Shown here: piece after piece, positions 26,375 to 35,144 of the stretch | Layout: each line of letters opens with the position of its first letter | Position numbering within the stretch: position 1 is the stretch's first letter | NCBI RefSeq assembly: GCF_002086635.1 | Contig: NZ_MVHD01000007.1 | Coordinates: forward strand, 62,001-126,000 | Origin: Mycobacterium alsense | Lineage (GTDB): Bacteria > Actinomycetota > Actinomycetes > Mycobacteriales > Mycobacteriaceae | Direction of reading: 5' to 3' | Length of the DNA: 64,000 nt | Program-made: the position numbers and the translations under genes | Notes under the pieces: model-generated | Databases searched by the model: none | What the model was told of the DNA's origin: nothing | What the model saw: the letters and a program-made list of their open reading frames with translations, nothing else

Positions 26375-26824
26375 ATGTACGACATCAGACATCGAGTCGG
26401 AATCAATACGCCCATGCCGGAAGTACTCTCGGCCGTCTGCACACCCGAGGGAGTCAGCAAGTGGTGGAGCAGTGACGTCCGCGACGCCGGCGACGACCGG
26501 CTCGCGATCTACTTCGGCCGACCCGACCCCTCGGCGGTTATGGCCGTCAAACGCAGCGCACAGACCGCAGTGGGGGAATCCTGCATGTGGACCTGCGTGC
26601 AAGGGCCCCCCGAATGGGTCGACACCACCATCACGTTCGACTTGCGTCGCGACGGCGACGAGACCGTCGTCGTTTTTACCCACACCGGTTGGCGCGAACC
26701 CGTCGAGTTCATGCACCACTGCAGCACCAGATGGGGCTACTTCCTCTTAAGCCTCAAATCGACCCTCGAAGGCGGCCCTTCGACGCGTTGGCCGGACGAC
26801 ATCGCGATCAGTTCATGGCGGTAA
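26375..26824 (+). CDS. SRPBCC (START-like/AHSA1) domain protein
   Basis: The protein has 149 residues, with AAAGGG about 9 bp before the ATG. The SRPBCC cavity fold is indicated by HRVGINTPMPEVLSAVCTPE, EGVSKWWSSD and the late TRWGYFLLSLKSTLEGG helix. Proteins of this group bind hydrophobic ligands, but no substrate is apparent. It follows the YCII gene by 39 bp and is probably co-transcribed with it under the divergent ECF sigma factor. The 140 bp after it hold nothing recognisable before the insertion-sequence remnant. Confidence 0.8.
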   Translation: MYDIRHRVGINTPMPEVLSAVCTPEGVSKWWSSDVRDAGDDRLAIYFGRPDPSAVMAVKRSAQTAVGESCMWTCVQGPPEWVDTTITFDLRRDGDETVVVFTHTGWREPVEFMHHCSTRWGYFLLSLKSTLEGGPSTRWPDDIAISSWR

Positions 26825-26966
26825 ACGACGACCTGCGCGGCGCCCACCGAACCAGTCTCGAGAATGACAGAACGTAAAACGTGGCCCCCCGAGGAAGTGA
26901 CCGGACCCGTGAACTGGTCCACATGGATCAACCGATCGGGGTCCGCCCATTGGCACGGGCGCGAGG

Positions 26967-26989
26967 AATTGTCGAGACCTGTGAATTGG
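26967..26989 (+). repeat. Probable IS end (terminal-repeat-like), matching 24790-24812
   Basis: This sequence, beginning AATTGTCGAGACC, lies 8 bp beyond the transposase stop codon, where the 3' end of an IS256-type element is expected. It matches 24790-24812 at 20 of 23 positions. Confidence 0.4.
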
Positions 26990-26996
26990 GGGTGTT

Positions 26997-28011
26997 TCAG
27001 GCGACCTCCGTTCCGGTTGATTCGGTCGGTTCGGGCGGGGTGATATCGATGGGGCGTTCGAGCAATTTGCCTTTATGGAACACCGCCCCGGCACGGACGA
27101 GGGCGACCAGGTGTGGTGCGTTGACGGCACACCAGCGGGCTTGTGCGGCATCAATGAGCTTGTGAGCCATGGCAATCCCTGCTGCACGCGAGCCGGGTCC
27201 TTTGGTGACCTTCGTCCGCTACCGCACCGAGGCAAACATCGATTCGATCGGGTTGCTGGCGCGCAGATGAATCCAGTGCTCGGCCGGGTATTTGTAGAAC
27301 TCCAAGAGGACATCGGCGTCGTCGACGATCTTGGCGACCGCTTTGGGATACTTGGCGCCGTAGTCGACCTCGAACGCTTTGATCGCGACCTGAGCATTGT
27401 CGACGTCCTCCGCGTTGTAGACGTCCTTGATTGCCGCCGACGCCGCGGGATGCGCTGAGTTCGGCAGAGCAGCAAGGACATTAGCCTGCTTGTGAAACCA
27501 GCAGCGTTGCTCACGAGTGGCTGGGAACACCTCGCGCCACCGCTTTCCAGAACCCCAGGGCGCCGTCGCCGACGGCGAGCACCGGGGCGGTCATCCCGCG
27601 GCGGCGGCAATCACGCAGCAGATCAGCCCACGACTCGGTCGACTCCCTGTATCCGTCGGTCAGGGCGACGAGCTCCTGGCGGCCATCAGCACGCACCCCA
27701 AGCATCACCAACAAACACAGTTTCTCCTGGTCGAGGCGAACTCTGAGGTGGATGCCGTCGACCCATAGGTAGACGTAGTCGGTACCGGAGAGATCCCGAC
27801 CGGCGAAGGTGTTGGCTTCGTCCTGCCACTGCGCGGTGAGCCGGGTGATCGTCGCTGCCGACAGACCGGCACCTGAGCCAAGGAACTGCTCCAAAGCAGG
27901 CCCGAAGTCACTGGTCGACAGGCCGTGCAGGTACAGCAGCGGCAACACCTCGCTCAGCTGCGGTGACTTACGCGCCCAGGCCGGCAGGATCGCCGAGGAA
28001 GACCGTTGCCG
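26997..28011 (-). pseudogene. IS256-family (mutator-type) transposase pseudogene
   Basis: Three pieces of one transposase are read on the minus strand. The first (28011-27538) carries SSAILPAWARKSPQLSEVLP, GLSTSDFGPALEQFLG and the DDE-region segment YLWVDGIHLRVRL, then GDGALGFWKAV. One extra G at about 27537-27540 shifts the frame. The second piece resumes EVFPATREQRCWFHK and runs to RASNPIESMFASVR, where a TAG (27219-27221) interrupts. The third piece, RTKVTKGPGSRAAGIAMAHK to ...GTEVA, ends at 26997. The N-terminus is missing. It is not functional. Confidence 0.88.
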
Positions 28012-28017
28012 CTCTTA

Positions 28018-28094
28018 TGGTGGGGCGGGCGGGGCTCGAACCCGCGACCAACGGATTATGAGTCCGCGGCTCTAACCAACTGAGCTACCGCCCC
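28018..28094 (-). tRNA. tRNA-Met (CAT anticodon)
   Basis: The gene has 77 nt including an encoded CCA. Acceptor strands GGGGCGG and CCGCCCC pair perfectly. The D arm (TAGCTCAGTTGG) and T arm (GCGGG, TTCGAGC, CCCGC) are standard. The anticodon loop is CTCATAA, so the anticodon is CAT. An elongator Met tRNA is most likely; a tRNA-Ile whose CAT is modified cannot be excluded from sequence. The insertion-sequence remnant directly abuts its 3' end. Confidence 0.93.
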
Positions 28095-28445
28095 TCGTTC
28101 CAACTCCTGCCGAGGGTCCTGCACGCCCCGGCACGACCTCGACATTAGCGCGCGCACCGATGGCCCAGAGCGTCCCGGTGCACGGAGCCCGGCCGGATGG
28201 TCCCACAGCAATGCATCGCCGTCGAATGCACTGCGCTATTCCCAGCAATCCCCCCGTGGGACTACCGCGTGCGCTATTAGACACACTAGTATGTCAGGTT
28301 TTGGTCGGGGGCCGGCCGCGATTGTCAATCCTCGAGTTGTCTCCGAAATTTTCGTCGCAATGACGCTTTTTGGTGTTAGCATCTGTGCGATTTCGGCTTT
28401 CTCCGTGATCGATGTTGTGGCCTTTTCGACGAAGAGGAGGGTGCT
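28095..28445 (+). other. Non-coding region upstream of the PE gene
   Basis: No convincing gene is seen in these 351 bp between the tRNA gene and the PE gene. The part nearest the PE gene (about 28310-28440) is less GC-rich and presumably holds its promoter, though I cannot assign -35 and -10 boxes. GAGGAGGG lies 4 bp before the PE start at 28446. Confidence 0.5.
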
Positions 28446-29519
28446 ATGTCGTTAGTGAGCGTCACGCCGGACGTGGTGGGTGCGGCCAGCGCAAATCTCG
28501 AGGAAATCGGCTCTTCATTACGCGCGGCTCATGCGGCTGCGGCCGCCCAGACAACGGCGATCGCCGCGCCGGCCGCCGACGAGATATCGCAGGCGATCAC
28601 GTCATTTTTCGGTACGGCCGCAAGGGAGTACCAAGCGCTGAGCTCACGAGCAGCGGTTTTTCACGAAACGTTCGTAAGCACCCTGAATGGGGGGGTCGTC
28701 CAGTATCTCACCGCTGAAGCCGCCAATGTGCAGCAAACGTTGATAAATGCGGTGAATGGTCCCGCCGAGGCCCTGTTGGGTCACCCGTTGATCGGACCAG
28801 CTCCACGTCCCATCGCAACGATGGCGGCCGCCGCCACCGCGGCCGAGAGCCTCAACACACCGTTCGGGCCCATTTCGTTCACGTTCGGCGGGACCCCACC
28901 CTCCGGTCCGGACATGACCGGCCCGTTCTCGGGATGGGTGAATGCCACAACACCACTGGGTGCCGCTCAGCTTTCGCTGAGCGGCATGGGATTGGGCAGC
29001 AACACGTACCAGGTCACCGGGGGGTCGCTCAACTGGCCCCTGCTGGCCACCCTGCTGAGCACTGCGACTTCGACGGGAGGACCGGCCGTCTCCGGCGGTG
29101 GAGCGCTCCTGTCGTCCCTGCAGACCGCGTTCACCGCCGCGGCCCACGGGGATCTGCTGGGCGCGGCGACCGCGGTTGCGTCGGCTCCCGGAAACGTCTT
29201 GAACGGCATACTGTTTGGCAGCCAATCCGTCACCATCCCGCTGGATACCTCCTCTTTGGGAGGCCCGACGGTCAACGTGAACGTTCCCTACCCCGGGCTT
29301 TTCGCGTCGCCCCAGCCGATAACGGTTTCGTGGCCGGAATTCAGCTACACGCCGACCGGCGGCCCCACCTACACCGTCCTGGGTGCCTCGAACCTTCCGC
29401 TTCAAGGCACCGAGGTGCCGGGCCTCGTTCCGTTGGCCGCAAACACCATCGGCGCCATCCCCGCGGGCATCGCGGCCCTCGTCGTTCAGGCCGCCACCGC
29501 TATCGTCGCCGCCGTCTAG
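28446..29519 (+). CDS. PE family protein
   Basis: The protein has 357 residues. Residues 1-95 are a PE domain: SVTPDVVGAASANLEEIGSS, two long amphipathic helices, and AREYQALSSRAAVFHETFV. The name-giving Pro-Glu is Pro-Asp here (P8-D9). The ESX secretion signal Y-x3-E is present at Y87-LTA-E91. The C-terminal part is not a glycine-rich PGRS repeat; it has beta-rich stretches such as GPTVNVNVPYPGLFA. No PPE partner is adjacent. It is probably exported by an ESX-5-type system; its function is unknown. Confidence 0.85.
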   Translation: MSLVSVTPDVVGAASANLEEIGSSLRAAHAAAAAQTTAIAAPAADEISQAITSFFGTAAREYQALSSRAAVFHETFVSTLNGGVVQYLTAEAANVQQTLINAVNGPAEALLGHPLIGPAPRPIATMAAAATAAESLNTPFGPISFTFGGTPPSGPDMTGPFSGWVNATTPLGAAQLSLSGMGLGSNTYQVTGGSLNWPLLATLLSTATSTGGPAVSGGGALLSSLQTAFTAAAHGDLLGAATAVASAPGNVLNGILFGSQSVTIPLDTSSLGGPTVNVNVPYPGLFASPQPITVSWPEFSYTPTGGPTYTVLGASNLPLQGTEVPGLVPLAANTIGAIPAGIAALVVQAATAIVAAV

Positions 29520-29532
29520 CGCCCCGCGGCGT

Positions 29533-30369
29533 TCAGCTGAACACCGTCTGCCCGTCGGCATCGAGCAGGTACCGCTCGGTGCCGTGCTCGACCCGGGGGG
29601 CATCGGCACCCAACGAGACGGCGACCTTGTTGCTGGCGTTGCGCATGACGTCGAAGGTGAGCTCCACGGCCTCGGCCTCCGAGAACCGGGAGCGCACCTC
29701 GGCGGCGACGTCGGCGACGAGGTGCGCAGGGGTCCAAATTAACCCATCGGTGTAGCGCAGCGCTGCCTTAGCGCGCTGGGTCAGCGACGGCGAGTCCTCG
29801 TAGCGCTCGACGTCGCCGTAAAGCTCCTCCGAACCCCCGGCGTCCAGCGCGGTGCCCTCGCGCAACGACTTGCACAGCCGGCAGTTGTGCTGCGCCGCGC
29901 CGCGCAACCGGACCAACTCGGCGGTGATCGGATCCAGCGCGCGCATCCGGGCCACCGCCGGCAGGAATTCGTTGAACACCACGTCCGACGGCTCGGTGGT
30001 GTGGTCCCACGCGACGGGCCCGCGAACCCAACCGAGATGCTCCGAGCCGACGCCGAGCGCCTCCAGCCCGGCGCGCACCCGCGGCACGAAGTCGGCGATG
30101 TACATCTGCACCACGACGTTGAAGGTGCTGTCCCCCAGCTGCTTCCACAGCCGCGACCGCTGCTCGCCGGTGATCGCCGAGACGTCGACGCTGAACTGCT
30201 CGGCGAACTCGGCGACGACGGTCTCGGCCTCCGACTCGGGCTCGCCGACCTCCACGCACGCGGGCAACGGCGGCAACGACAACGTCTGCGCACACACCCG
30301 CCGGACCAAGCCCGCGATGCGTCCGTCGCCGGGCGACATGGGCGATAGCGCCACCAATTGATCGAGCAT
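29533..30369 (-). CDS. Carboxymuconolactone decarboxylase (AhpD-like) family protein
   Basis: The protein has 278 residues. An AhpD-like helical core contains [20 protein letters not shown] with the C-x2-C pair preceded by His, which is the peroxidatic or redox motif of the family. A second half-domain follows with [13 protein letters not shown] and [20 protein letters not shown]. The substrate is unknown. It lies 7 bp upstream of the stop of the TldE gene's neighbour region and points the same way, so it may be the last gene of that operon. Confidence 0.8.
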   Translation of the reverse strand: MLDQLVALSPMSPGDGRIAGLVRRVCAQTLSLPPLPACVEVGEPESEAETVVAEFAEQFSVDVSAITGEQRSRLWKQLGDSTFNVVVQMYIADFVPRVRAGLEALGVGSEHLGWVRGPVAWDHTTEPSDVVFNEFLPAVARMRALDPITAELVRLRGAAQHNCRLCKSLREGTALDAGGSEELYGDVERYEDSPSLTQRAKAALRYTDGLIWTPAHLVADVAAEVRSRFSEAEAVELTFDVMRNASNKVAVSLGADAPRVEHGTERYLLDADGQTVFS

Positions 30370-30376
30370 CAGAACA

Positions 30377-31750
30377 TTATTGCGCCTGGCTCACCGACGA
30401 CATGTAAAAGTCGGGTATCCGCAGCGACGGCATGGCCGCCCGGGTGGCCCAGTCGCCCCATTCCCGGGGCAGGGTCTTCTCGCTGATCCCGGCCTCGGTG
30501 GCCCTGCGCAGCAGGTCAAGCGGGCTCTCGTTGAAGCGGAAATTGTTGACCGCGGCGGTCACCTCGCCGTCCTCGATGAGATAGACCCCGTCGCGGGTCA
30601 GGCCGGTCAACAGCAGGGTGGTGGGGTCGACCTCGCGGATGTACCACAGCGTGCTGAGCAGCAGGCCACGTTCGGTGGCCGCGATCATGTCGGCGAGTTC
30701 GGTTGGTCCGCCGGTCATCACGAGATTGTCGGCGGCGACGGCGACCTTGGCGTCGAACTTGGCGGCCGTGGCCCGGGGGTAGGCCAGCGCGTTGATCACC
30801 CCGTCGCGGATCCAGTCCACCTGCGCGATCTCCATGCCGTTGTCGAACACCGACACCGTTTCCGAGGAGTTGCTCACCGCGACGAACGGCGTGCACGCCA
30901 ACCCCGGCGCCATCGGATCGGAGAACAGCGTCAGCGGCAGGTCGGTCAGCCGCTCCCCCACCCTCGTCCCGCCGCCGGGGGCCGAGAAGGCGGTGCGGCC
31001 CTCCTGGGCGCCGCGGCCGCTCATCGACCAGGCCAGGTAGATCATCATGTCGGCCACCGTCGACGGCGGCATGATCGTCTCGTAGCGCCCCGCGGGCAGC
31101 TCGACGGTGCGCTCGGCCCAGCCGAGCCTCGTCGCCAACTGCTCGAGCAGTGAATCGGTCGGCACCTCAACGAAATCGGCGGTGCCCGTCCCCGCCCACG
31201 CGCTGGCCTCGCCGCGCTTGGCGTTGATCTCCACCGCGCCGGTGGGCTGGCTGTAGCGGCGCCGCAGCCCCGTCGACGACGCCAGGAACGTCGTCGAAAC
31301 GCTGTGGTGGGCAAAGCCATACAGCCGATCGGCACCGCGGAAAGCCCGGCTCAACGAGTCGGCGACGTCGGCGAACACCAGCGGGCCCGTGCCCGGCACC
31401 GGCGCGTCCCAATCGGCGGGCTCGCCGGTATCGGCCAGCAGCGGCGCCGCGTCGCCGGCCTCGGGCGCCGAGCGGGCGGCCTCCTGGGACGCGGCCACCA
31501 AACCGGGGATCACCCGCGGATCCACCTCGGCGGAGACAACCGTACCGATGTGGGCGCTATCGCCGTGACGCACAACGGAAATCACGGCGATGTTGCGGCT
31601 CACCGAAACCCCGTTGGTGGTCATGGAGTTGCCGGCCCACCGCAACGTCGCCTCGACCTTGTCGGTGACCAGCACCATCGTCTCGGTGGCGCCGCCGAGC
31701 TTGGCTGCCTCGTCGAGAACAAGGTTGACGACGTGCTGCGCGGTGATCAT
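30377..31750 (-). CDS. TldE/PmbA-type metalloprotease-related subunit
   Basis: The protein has 457 residues from ATG 31750, with GAGGAG 8 bp upstream. It has the TldD/PmbA fold throughout, for example [33 protein letters not shown] and the late [17 protein letters not shown]. It lacks the HExxxH zinc motif, as expected for the TldE subunit of the TldD-TldE heterodimer that degrades or matures peptides. The TldD gene lies 49 bp upstream in the same direction. The order resembles M. tuberculosis Rv2315c-Rv2314c. Confidence 0.9.
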   Translation of the reverse strand: MITAQHVVNLVLDEAAKLGGATETMVLVTDKVEATLRWAGNSMTTNGVSVSRNIAVISVVRHGDSAHIGTVVSAEVDPRVIPGLVAASQEAARSAPEAGDAAPLLADTGEPADWDAPVPGTGPLVFADVADSLSRAFRGADRLYGFAHHSVSTTFLASSTGLRRRYSQPTGAVEINAKRGEASAWAGTGTADFVEVPTDSLLEQLATRLGWAERTVELPAGRYETIMPPSTVADMMIYLAWSMSGRGAQEGRTAFSAPGGGTRVGERLTDLPLTLFSDPMAPGLACTPFVAVSNSSETVSVFDNGMEIAQVDWIRDGVINALAYPRATAAKFDAKVAVAADNLVMTGGPTELADMIAATERGLLLSTLWYIREVDPTTLLLTGLTRDGVYLIEDGEVTAAVNNFRFNESPLDLLRRATEAGISEKTLPREWGDWATRAAMPSLRIPDFYMSSVSQAQ

Positions 31751-31799
31751 TCGCGCCACTCCTCAGCATCGCTTCGCCCTGCATCGTCGCCGGCGCGGA

Positions 31800-33320
31800 T
31801 CATTGGCGGCCACCCTCGGTGCGCGTGTTGAGCACGTTGACGCCCCGAAACAGCGCCGACGGGCAGCCATGGCTGACCGGCGCGATCTGGCCGGGCTGCG
31901 CCTTGCCGCAGTTGAACGCGCCGCCCAGCCGCCAGGTCGACGGGCCGCCCACCGCCTCCATGGAGTTCCAGAAGTCGGTGGTGGTGGCCTGGTAGGCGAC
32001 GTCGCGCAGTTGGCCGTCCAGCCGGCCGTTGCGGATGCGGAAGAAGCGCTGCCCGGTGAACTGAAAGTTGTAGCGCTGCATGTCGATTGACCAGGATTTG
32101 TCGCCGACGATGTAGATGCCGTCCTCGACGTGGCCGATCAGCTCGTCGGTGCTGATGTCCTCGGCGGCGGGCTGCAGCGAGACGTTGGCCATCCGCTGGA
32201 TCGGCACGTGATGCGGCGAGTCGGCGTACGAACACCCGTTGGAGCGCGGTTGCCCCAGTCTCAGCGCGAAGACGCGGTCGAGCTGGTAGCCGACGAAGAT
32301 GCCGTCGCGTACCAGGTCCCAGCTTTGGGCCGCCACCCCTTCGTCGTCGTAGCCGACGCTGGCCAGGCCGTGTTCGACGGTGCGGTCGGCCGTCACGTTC
32401 ATCACCGGCGAGCCGTACCGCATGGTGCCCAGCTTGTCGGGGGTGGCGAACGACGTCCCGGCGTAGGCGGCCTCGTAGCCGATCGCGCGGTCGTATTCTG
32501 TTGCGTGGCCGATGGATTCGTGGATGGTCAGCCACAGATTGGTCGGGTCGATCACCAGGTCGGTGGGCCCGGCGGCCACGCTGGGCGCCTTGACCTTCTC
32601 GGCGAGCAGCACCGGCAGCTGCACGAGCTCGTCGGTCCAGTTGAACACGTCGTCGCCGGCCACCGCTTCCCAGCCTCGGCCCATCGGCGGGGCGAGCGTG
32701 CGCATCGATTCGAAGCTGCCCGCCGCGGCGTCGACGGTCACCGCCTGCAGCGTCGGCTGCACCCGCACCCGCTGCTGGGTGATCGACGACCCGAACGTGT
32801 CGGCGTAGAACGTCTGTTCCTTGACGGCGGTGAGCACGGCCGACACGTGGTCGATGCCGTCGGCGCCCAGCAGCCGCCCGGAGTACTCCTCGAGCACGGC
32901 GATCTTGTCGGGGCCGGGGATTTCGAAGGGGTCGATTCGGTAGTTCGACACCCAGGTGGCGTCCGCGTATACGGGCTCCTCGGCGAGTTCGACGCGGTCG
33001 GTGTTGAGCACCGCCAGCGTGGTGGCCACGTGCACGGCGCGGCGCGCCGTCTCGGCGGCGACTGCGGGGGCCAACTCCGCGTGCGACGCGAATCCCCAGG
33101 TGCCGTCGACGATCACCCGTACGGCCAGGCCGACCTCGCGGCTGACGACGGCGTTTTCCAGCTCGCCGTCGCGCAGCTGGATGATCTCGGTGCTGATCCG
33201 GTGAAGGCGCAGGTCGGCGTGGCTGGCGCCGGCCGCTGTGGCGGCCGCCAGCGCGGCTTCGGCGAGCTCCTGGCGGGGAAGGTCCAAAAAGTCGGCATCG
33301 ATCCCCCGGTTCGGTGTCAC
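31800..33320 (-). CDS. TldD-type metalloprotease
   Basis: The protein has 506 residues from GTG 33320, giving the usual opening VTPNRGIDADFLDLP; the longer frame would overlap the divergent permease gene. The zinc-binding HExxxH is HESIGH in WLTIHESIGHATEYDRAIG (two short pieces), and GGAFNCGKAQPGQ carries the conserved late Cys. It is the catalytic partner of the following TldE protein. In other bacteria the pair cleaves unstructured peptides and processes microcins. The natural substrate in mycobacteria is not known to me. Confidence 0.92.
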   Translation of the reverse strand: MTPNRGIDADFLDLPRQELAEAALAAATAAGASHADLRLHRISTEIIQLRDGELENAVVSREVGLAVRVIVDGTWGFASHAELAPAVAAETARRAVHVATTLAVLNTDRVELAEEPVYADATWVSNYRIDPFEIPGPDKIAVLEEYSGRLLGADGIDHVSAVLTAVKEQTFYADTFGSSITQQRVRVQPTLQAVTVDAAAGSFESMRTLAPPMGRGWEAVAGDDVFNWTDELVQLPVLLAEKVKAPSVAAGPTDLVIDPTNLWLTIHESIGHATEYDRAIGYEAAYAGTSFATPDKLGTMRYGSPVMNVTADRTVEHGLASVGYDDEGVAAQSWDLVRDGIFVGYQLDRVFALRLGQPRSNGCSYADSPHHVPIQRMANVSLQPAAEDISTDELIGHVEDGIYIVGDKSWSIDMQRYNFQFTGQRFFRIRNGRLDGQLRDVAYQATTTDFWNSMEAVGGPSTWRLGGAFNCGKAQPGQIAPVSHGCPSALFRGVNVLNTRTEGGRQ

Positions 33321-33366
33321 GGCTCCACCGTATCGACTTCCTGCCCCGGCCCGCTTTAATACCTCC

Positions 33367-34251
33367 ATGGCCAGCGCCGTGTCGAGCAAGCCGCCTCGAT
33401 CCGCCGCGCTGGGCTACGCCCTGCTGGCGCCGAGCCTGTTCGGGGTGGTCGCCTTTTTGCTGCTGCCGATCCTGGTGGTGATCTGGCTGAGCCTGTACCG
33501 GTGGGATCTGCTGGGCCCGCTGCGCTACGTGGGCCTGGCCAACTGGCGGTCGGTGCTGGGCGACCCGGGGTTCGGCAACTCGCTGGTGGTCACCGCGGCC
33601 TTCGTGGCGATCGTGGTTCCCGCGCAGACCATCCTGGGGCTGGTCGCCGCGACGATGCTGGCCCGCCGGCTGCCCGGCACCGGGCTGTTTCGCACCGTCT
33701 ACGTGCTGCCGTGGATCTGCGCCCCGCTGGCGATCGCGGTGCTGTGGCGCTGGATCCTCGCGCCCACCGACGGCGCGGTCAGCGCCGTCCTCGGCCACAG
33801 CATCGGGTGGCTGTCCGACCCCGGCTTCGCGCTGCCGCTGGTGTCGGCCGTCGTCGTGTGGACCAACGTCGGCTACGTGTCGCTGTCGTTGTTGGCGGGA
33901 CTGCTGGCGATCCCCGGCGACGTGTATGCGGCCGCGCGTACCGACGGCGCCAACGCGTGGCAGCGGTTCTGGCGCATCACCCTGCCCATGCTGCGCCCGA
34001 CGATGTTCTTCGTCATGGTGACCGGGATCGTCAGCGCCGCACAGGTTTTCGACACGGTCTACGCGCTGACCGGTGGCGGGCCCGCGGGCAGCACGGATCT
34101 GGTGGCCCACCGCATCTACGCCGAGGCCTTCGGGTCGGCGGCGATCGGGCGGGCGTCGGTGATGGCGGTGGTCCTGTTCGTCATCCTGATCGGGGTCACC
34201 GTCGTCCAGCATCTGTACTTCCGGCGGCGGATCAGCTATGACCTCGTCTAG
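33367..34251 (+). CDS. uspA: UspA-type sugar ABC transporter permease
   Basis: The protein has 294 residues with six transmembrane segments. The cytoplasmic EAA loop reads AARTDGANAWQRFWRITLPML, here broken at AARTDGANAWQRF and WRITLPML. It belongs to the MalF/UgpA group. It is the first of three genes for a sugar importer, matching M. tuberculosis UspA (Rv2316) in order and neighbours. No ribosome site is obvious before ATG 33367. It overlaps the second permease by 14 bp. No ATPase is encoded nearby, so a shared ATPase such as a MalK/SugC-type protein must serve it. Confidence 0.9.
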   Translation: MASAVSSKPPRSAALGYALLAPSLFGVVAFLLLPILVVIWLSLYRWDLLGPLRYVGLANWRSVLGDPGFGNSLVVTAAFVAIVVPAQTILGLVAATMLARRLPGTGLFRTVYVLPWICAPLAIAVLWRWILAPTDGAVSAVLGHSIGWLSDPGFALPLVSAVVVWTNVGYVSLSLLAGLLAIPGDVYAAARTDGANAWQRFWRITLPMLRPTMFFVMVTGIVSAAQVFDTVYALTGGGPAGSTDLVAHRIYAEAFGSAAIGRASVMAVVLFVILIGVTVVQHLYFRRRISYDLV

Positions 34252-35062
34252 CCGCCACTTCAACGCGATCGTCTACACCGGGCTGGCGCTTGGCGCGCTG
34301 ATCACATTGGCGCCCTTCGTGCTTGGCCTGCTGACCTCGTTCACCTCGGCGCACCAGTTCGTCACCGGCACGCCGCTGCAATGGCCGCGCCCGCCGACGC
34401 TGGCCAACTACGCCGATCTGGGCGGCGCCGGATTCGGCCGCGCCGCGGCGGTGACCGCGCTGATGACGGCCGTGATCCTGGTGGGTCAGCTGACGTTTTC
34501 GGTGCTGGCCGGATACGCGTTCGCGCGCTTGCAGTTTCCCGGGCGCGACGCGCTGTTCTGGGTCTACATCGCGACGCTGATGGTGCCCGCGACCGTCACC
34601 GTGGTGCCGATGTATCTGATGATGGCGCAGCTGGGCCTGCGCAACACGTTCTGGGCGTTGGTGTTGCCGTTCATGTTCGGCTCCCCCTACGCGATCTTCC
34701 TGCTGCGCGAGCACTTCCGCATCATCCCGAACGATTTGATCAACGCCGCGCGCCTCGACGGGGCCAACACCCTGGACGTGATCGTGCACGTGGTGGTCCC
34801 GTCCAGTCGCCCGGTCTTGGCCGCCCTGACGCTGATCACGGTGGTCTCGCAGTGGAACAACTTCATGTGGCCGTTGGTGATCACCAGCGGGCACAAGTGG
34901 CGGGTGCTCACCGTCGCGACGGCCGATCTACAGTCGCGGTTCAACTCCCAGTGGACGCTGGTGATGGCGGCCACGACGCTCGCGATCGTCCCGCTGATCA
35001 CGCTTTTCGTGTGCTTCCAGCGCCACATCGTGGCCTCGATCGTGGTCTCGGGGCTGAAATGA
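34238..35062 (+). CDS. uspB: UspB-type sugar ABC transporter permease
   Basis: The protein has 274 residues with six transmembrane segments and a MalG/UgpE-type EAA loop, INAARLDGANTLDVIVHVVV (about residues 168-187). It pairs with UspA to form the membrane channel of an importer for amino-sugar or related phosphodiester substrates, judging from work on the M. tuberculosis system. The 14-bp overlap with uspA implies coupled translation. Confidence 0.9.
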   Translation: MTSSSRHFNAIVYTGLALGALITLAPFVLGLLTSFTSAHQFVTGTPLQWPRPPTLANYADLGGAGFGRAAAVTALMTAVILVGQLTFSVLAGYAFARLQFPGRDALFWVYIATLMVPATVTVVPMYLMMAQLGLRNTFWALVLPFMFGSPYAIFLLREHFRIIPNDLINAARLDGANTLDVIVHVVVPSSRPVLAALTLITVVSQWNNFMWPLVITSGHKWRVLTVATADLQSRFNSQWTLVMAATTLAIVPLITLFVCFQRHIVASIVVSGLK

Positions 35063-35144
35063 GCGGGTTGAGCGCCGAGATCGCCGGCAGCGCCGCATTT
35101 TGCGCCGGATCGCGACCACCACGGCAATCTCGGCGCGGCACACC

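Larger units (their letters stand above)
26967..28013 (-). mobile_element. Decayed IS256-family insertion sequence truncated at a tRNA gene
   Basis: The element spans the transposase remnant and a probable terminal sequence at 26967-26989. Its upstream (5') part is missing: transposase homology begins at about 28011, only some 7 bp from the encoded CCA end of tRNA-Met. No matching inverted repeat is seen at that end. It separates the accessory region from the conserved chromosome. Confidence 0.7.

Noticed and set aside
28446..29519. PE-PGRS protein
   Set aside because: The C-terminal part lacks Gly-Gly-Ala/Asn repeats.
31747..34263. 838-codon open frame on the minus strand
   Set aside because: It runs across TldD and the UspA permease in other frames, is made of low-complexity Arg/Pro/Gly sequence, and has no recognisable domain. 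It is a high-GC shadow.
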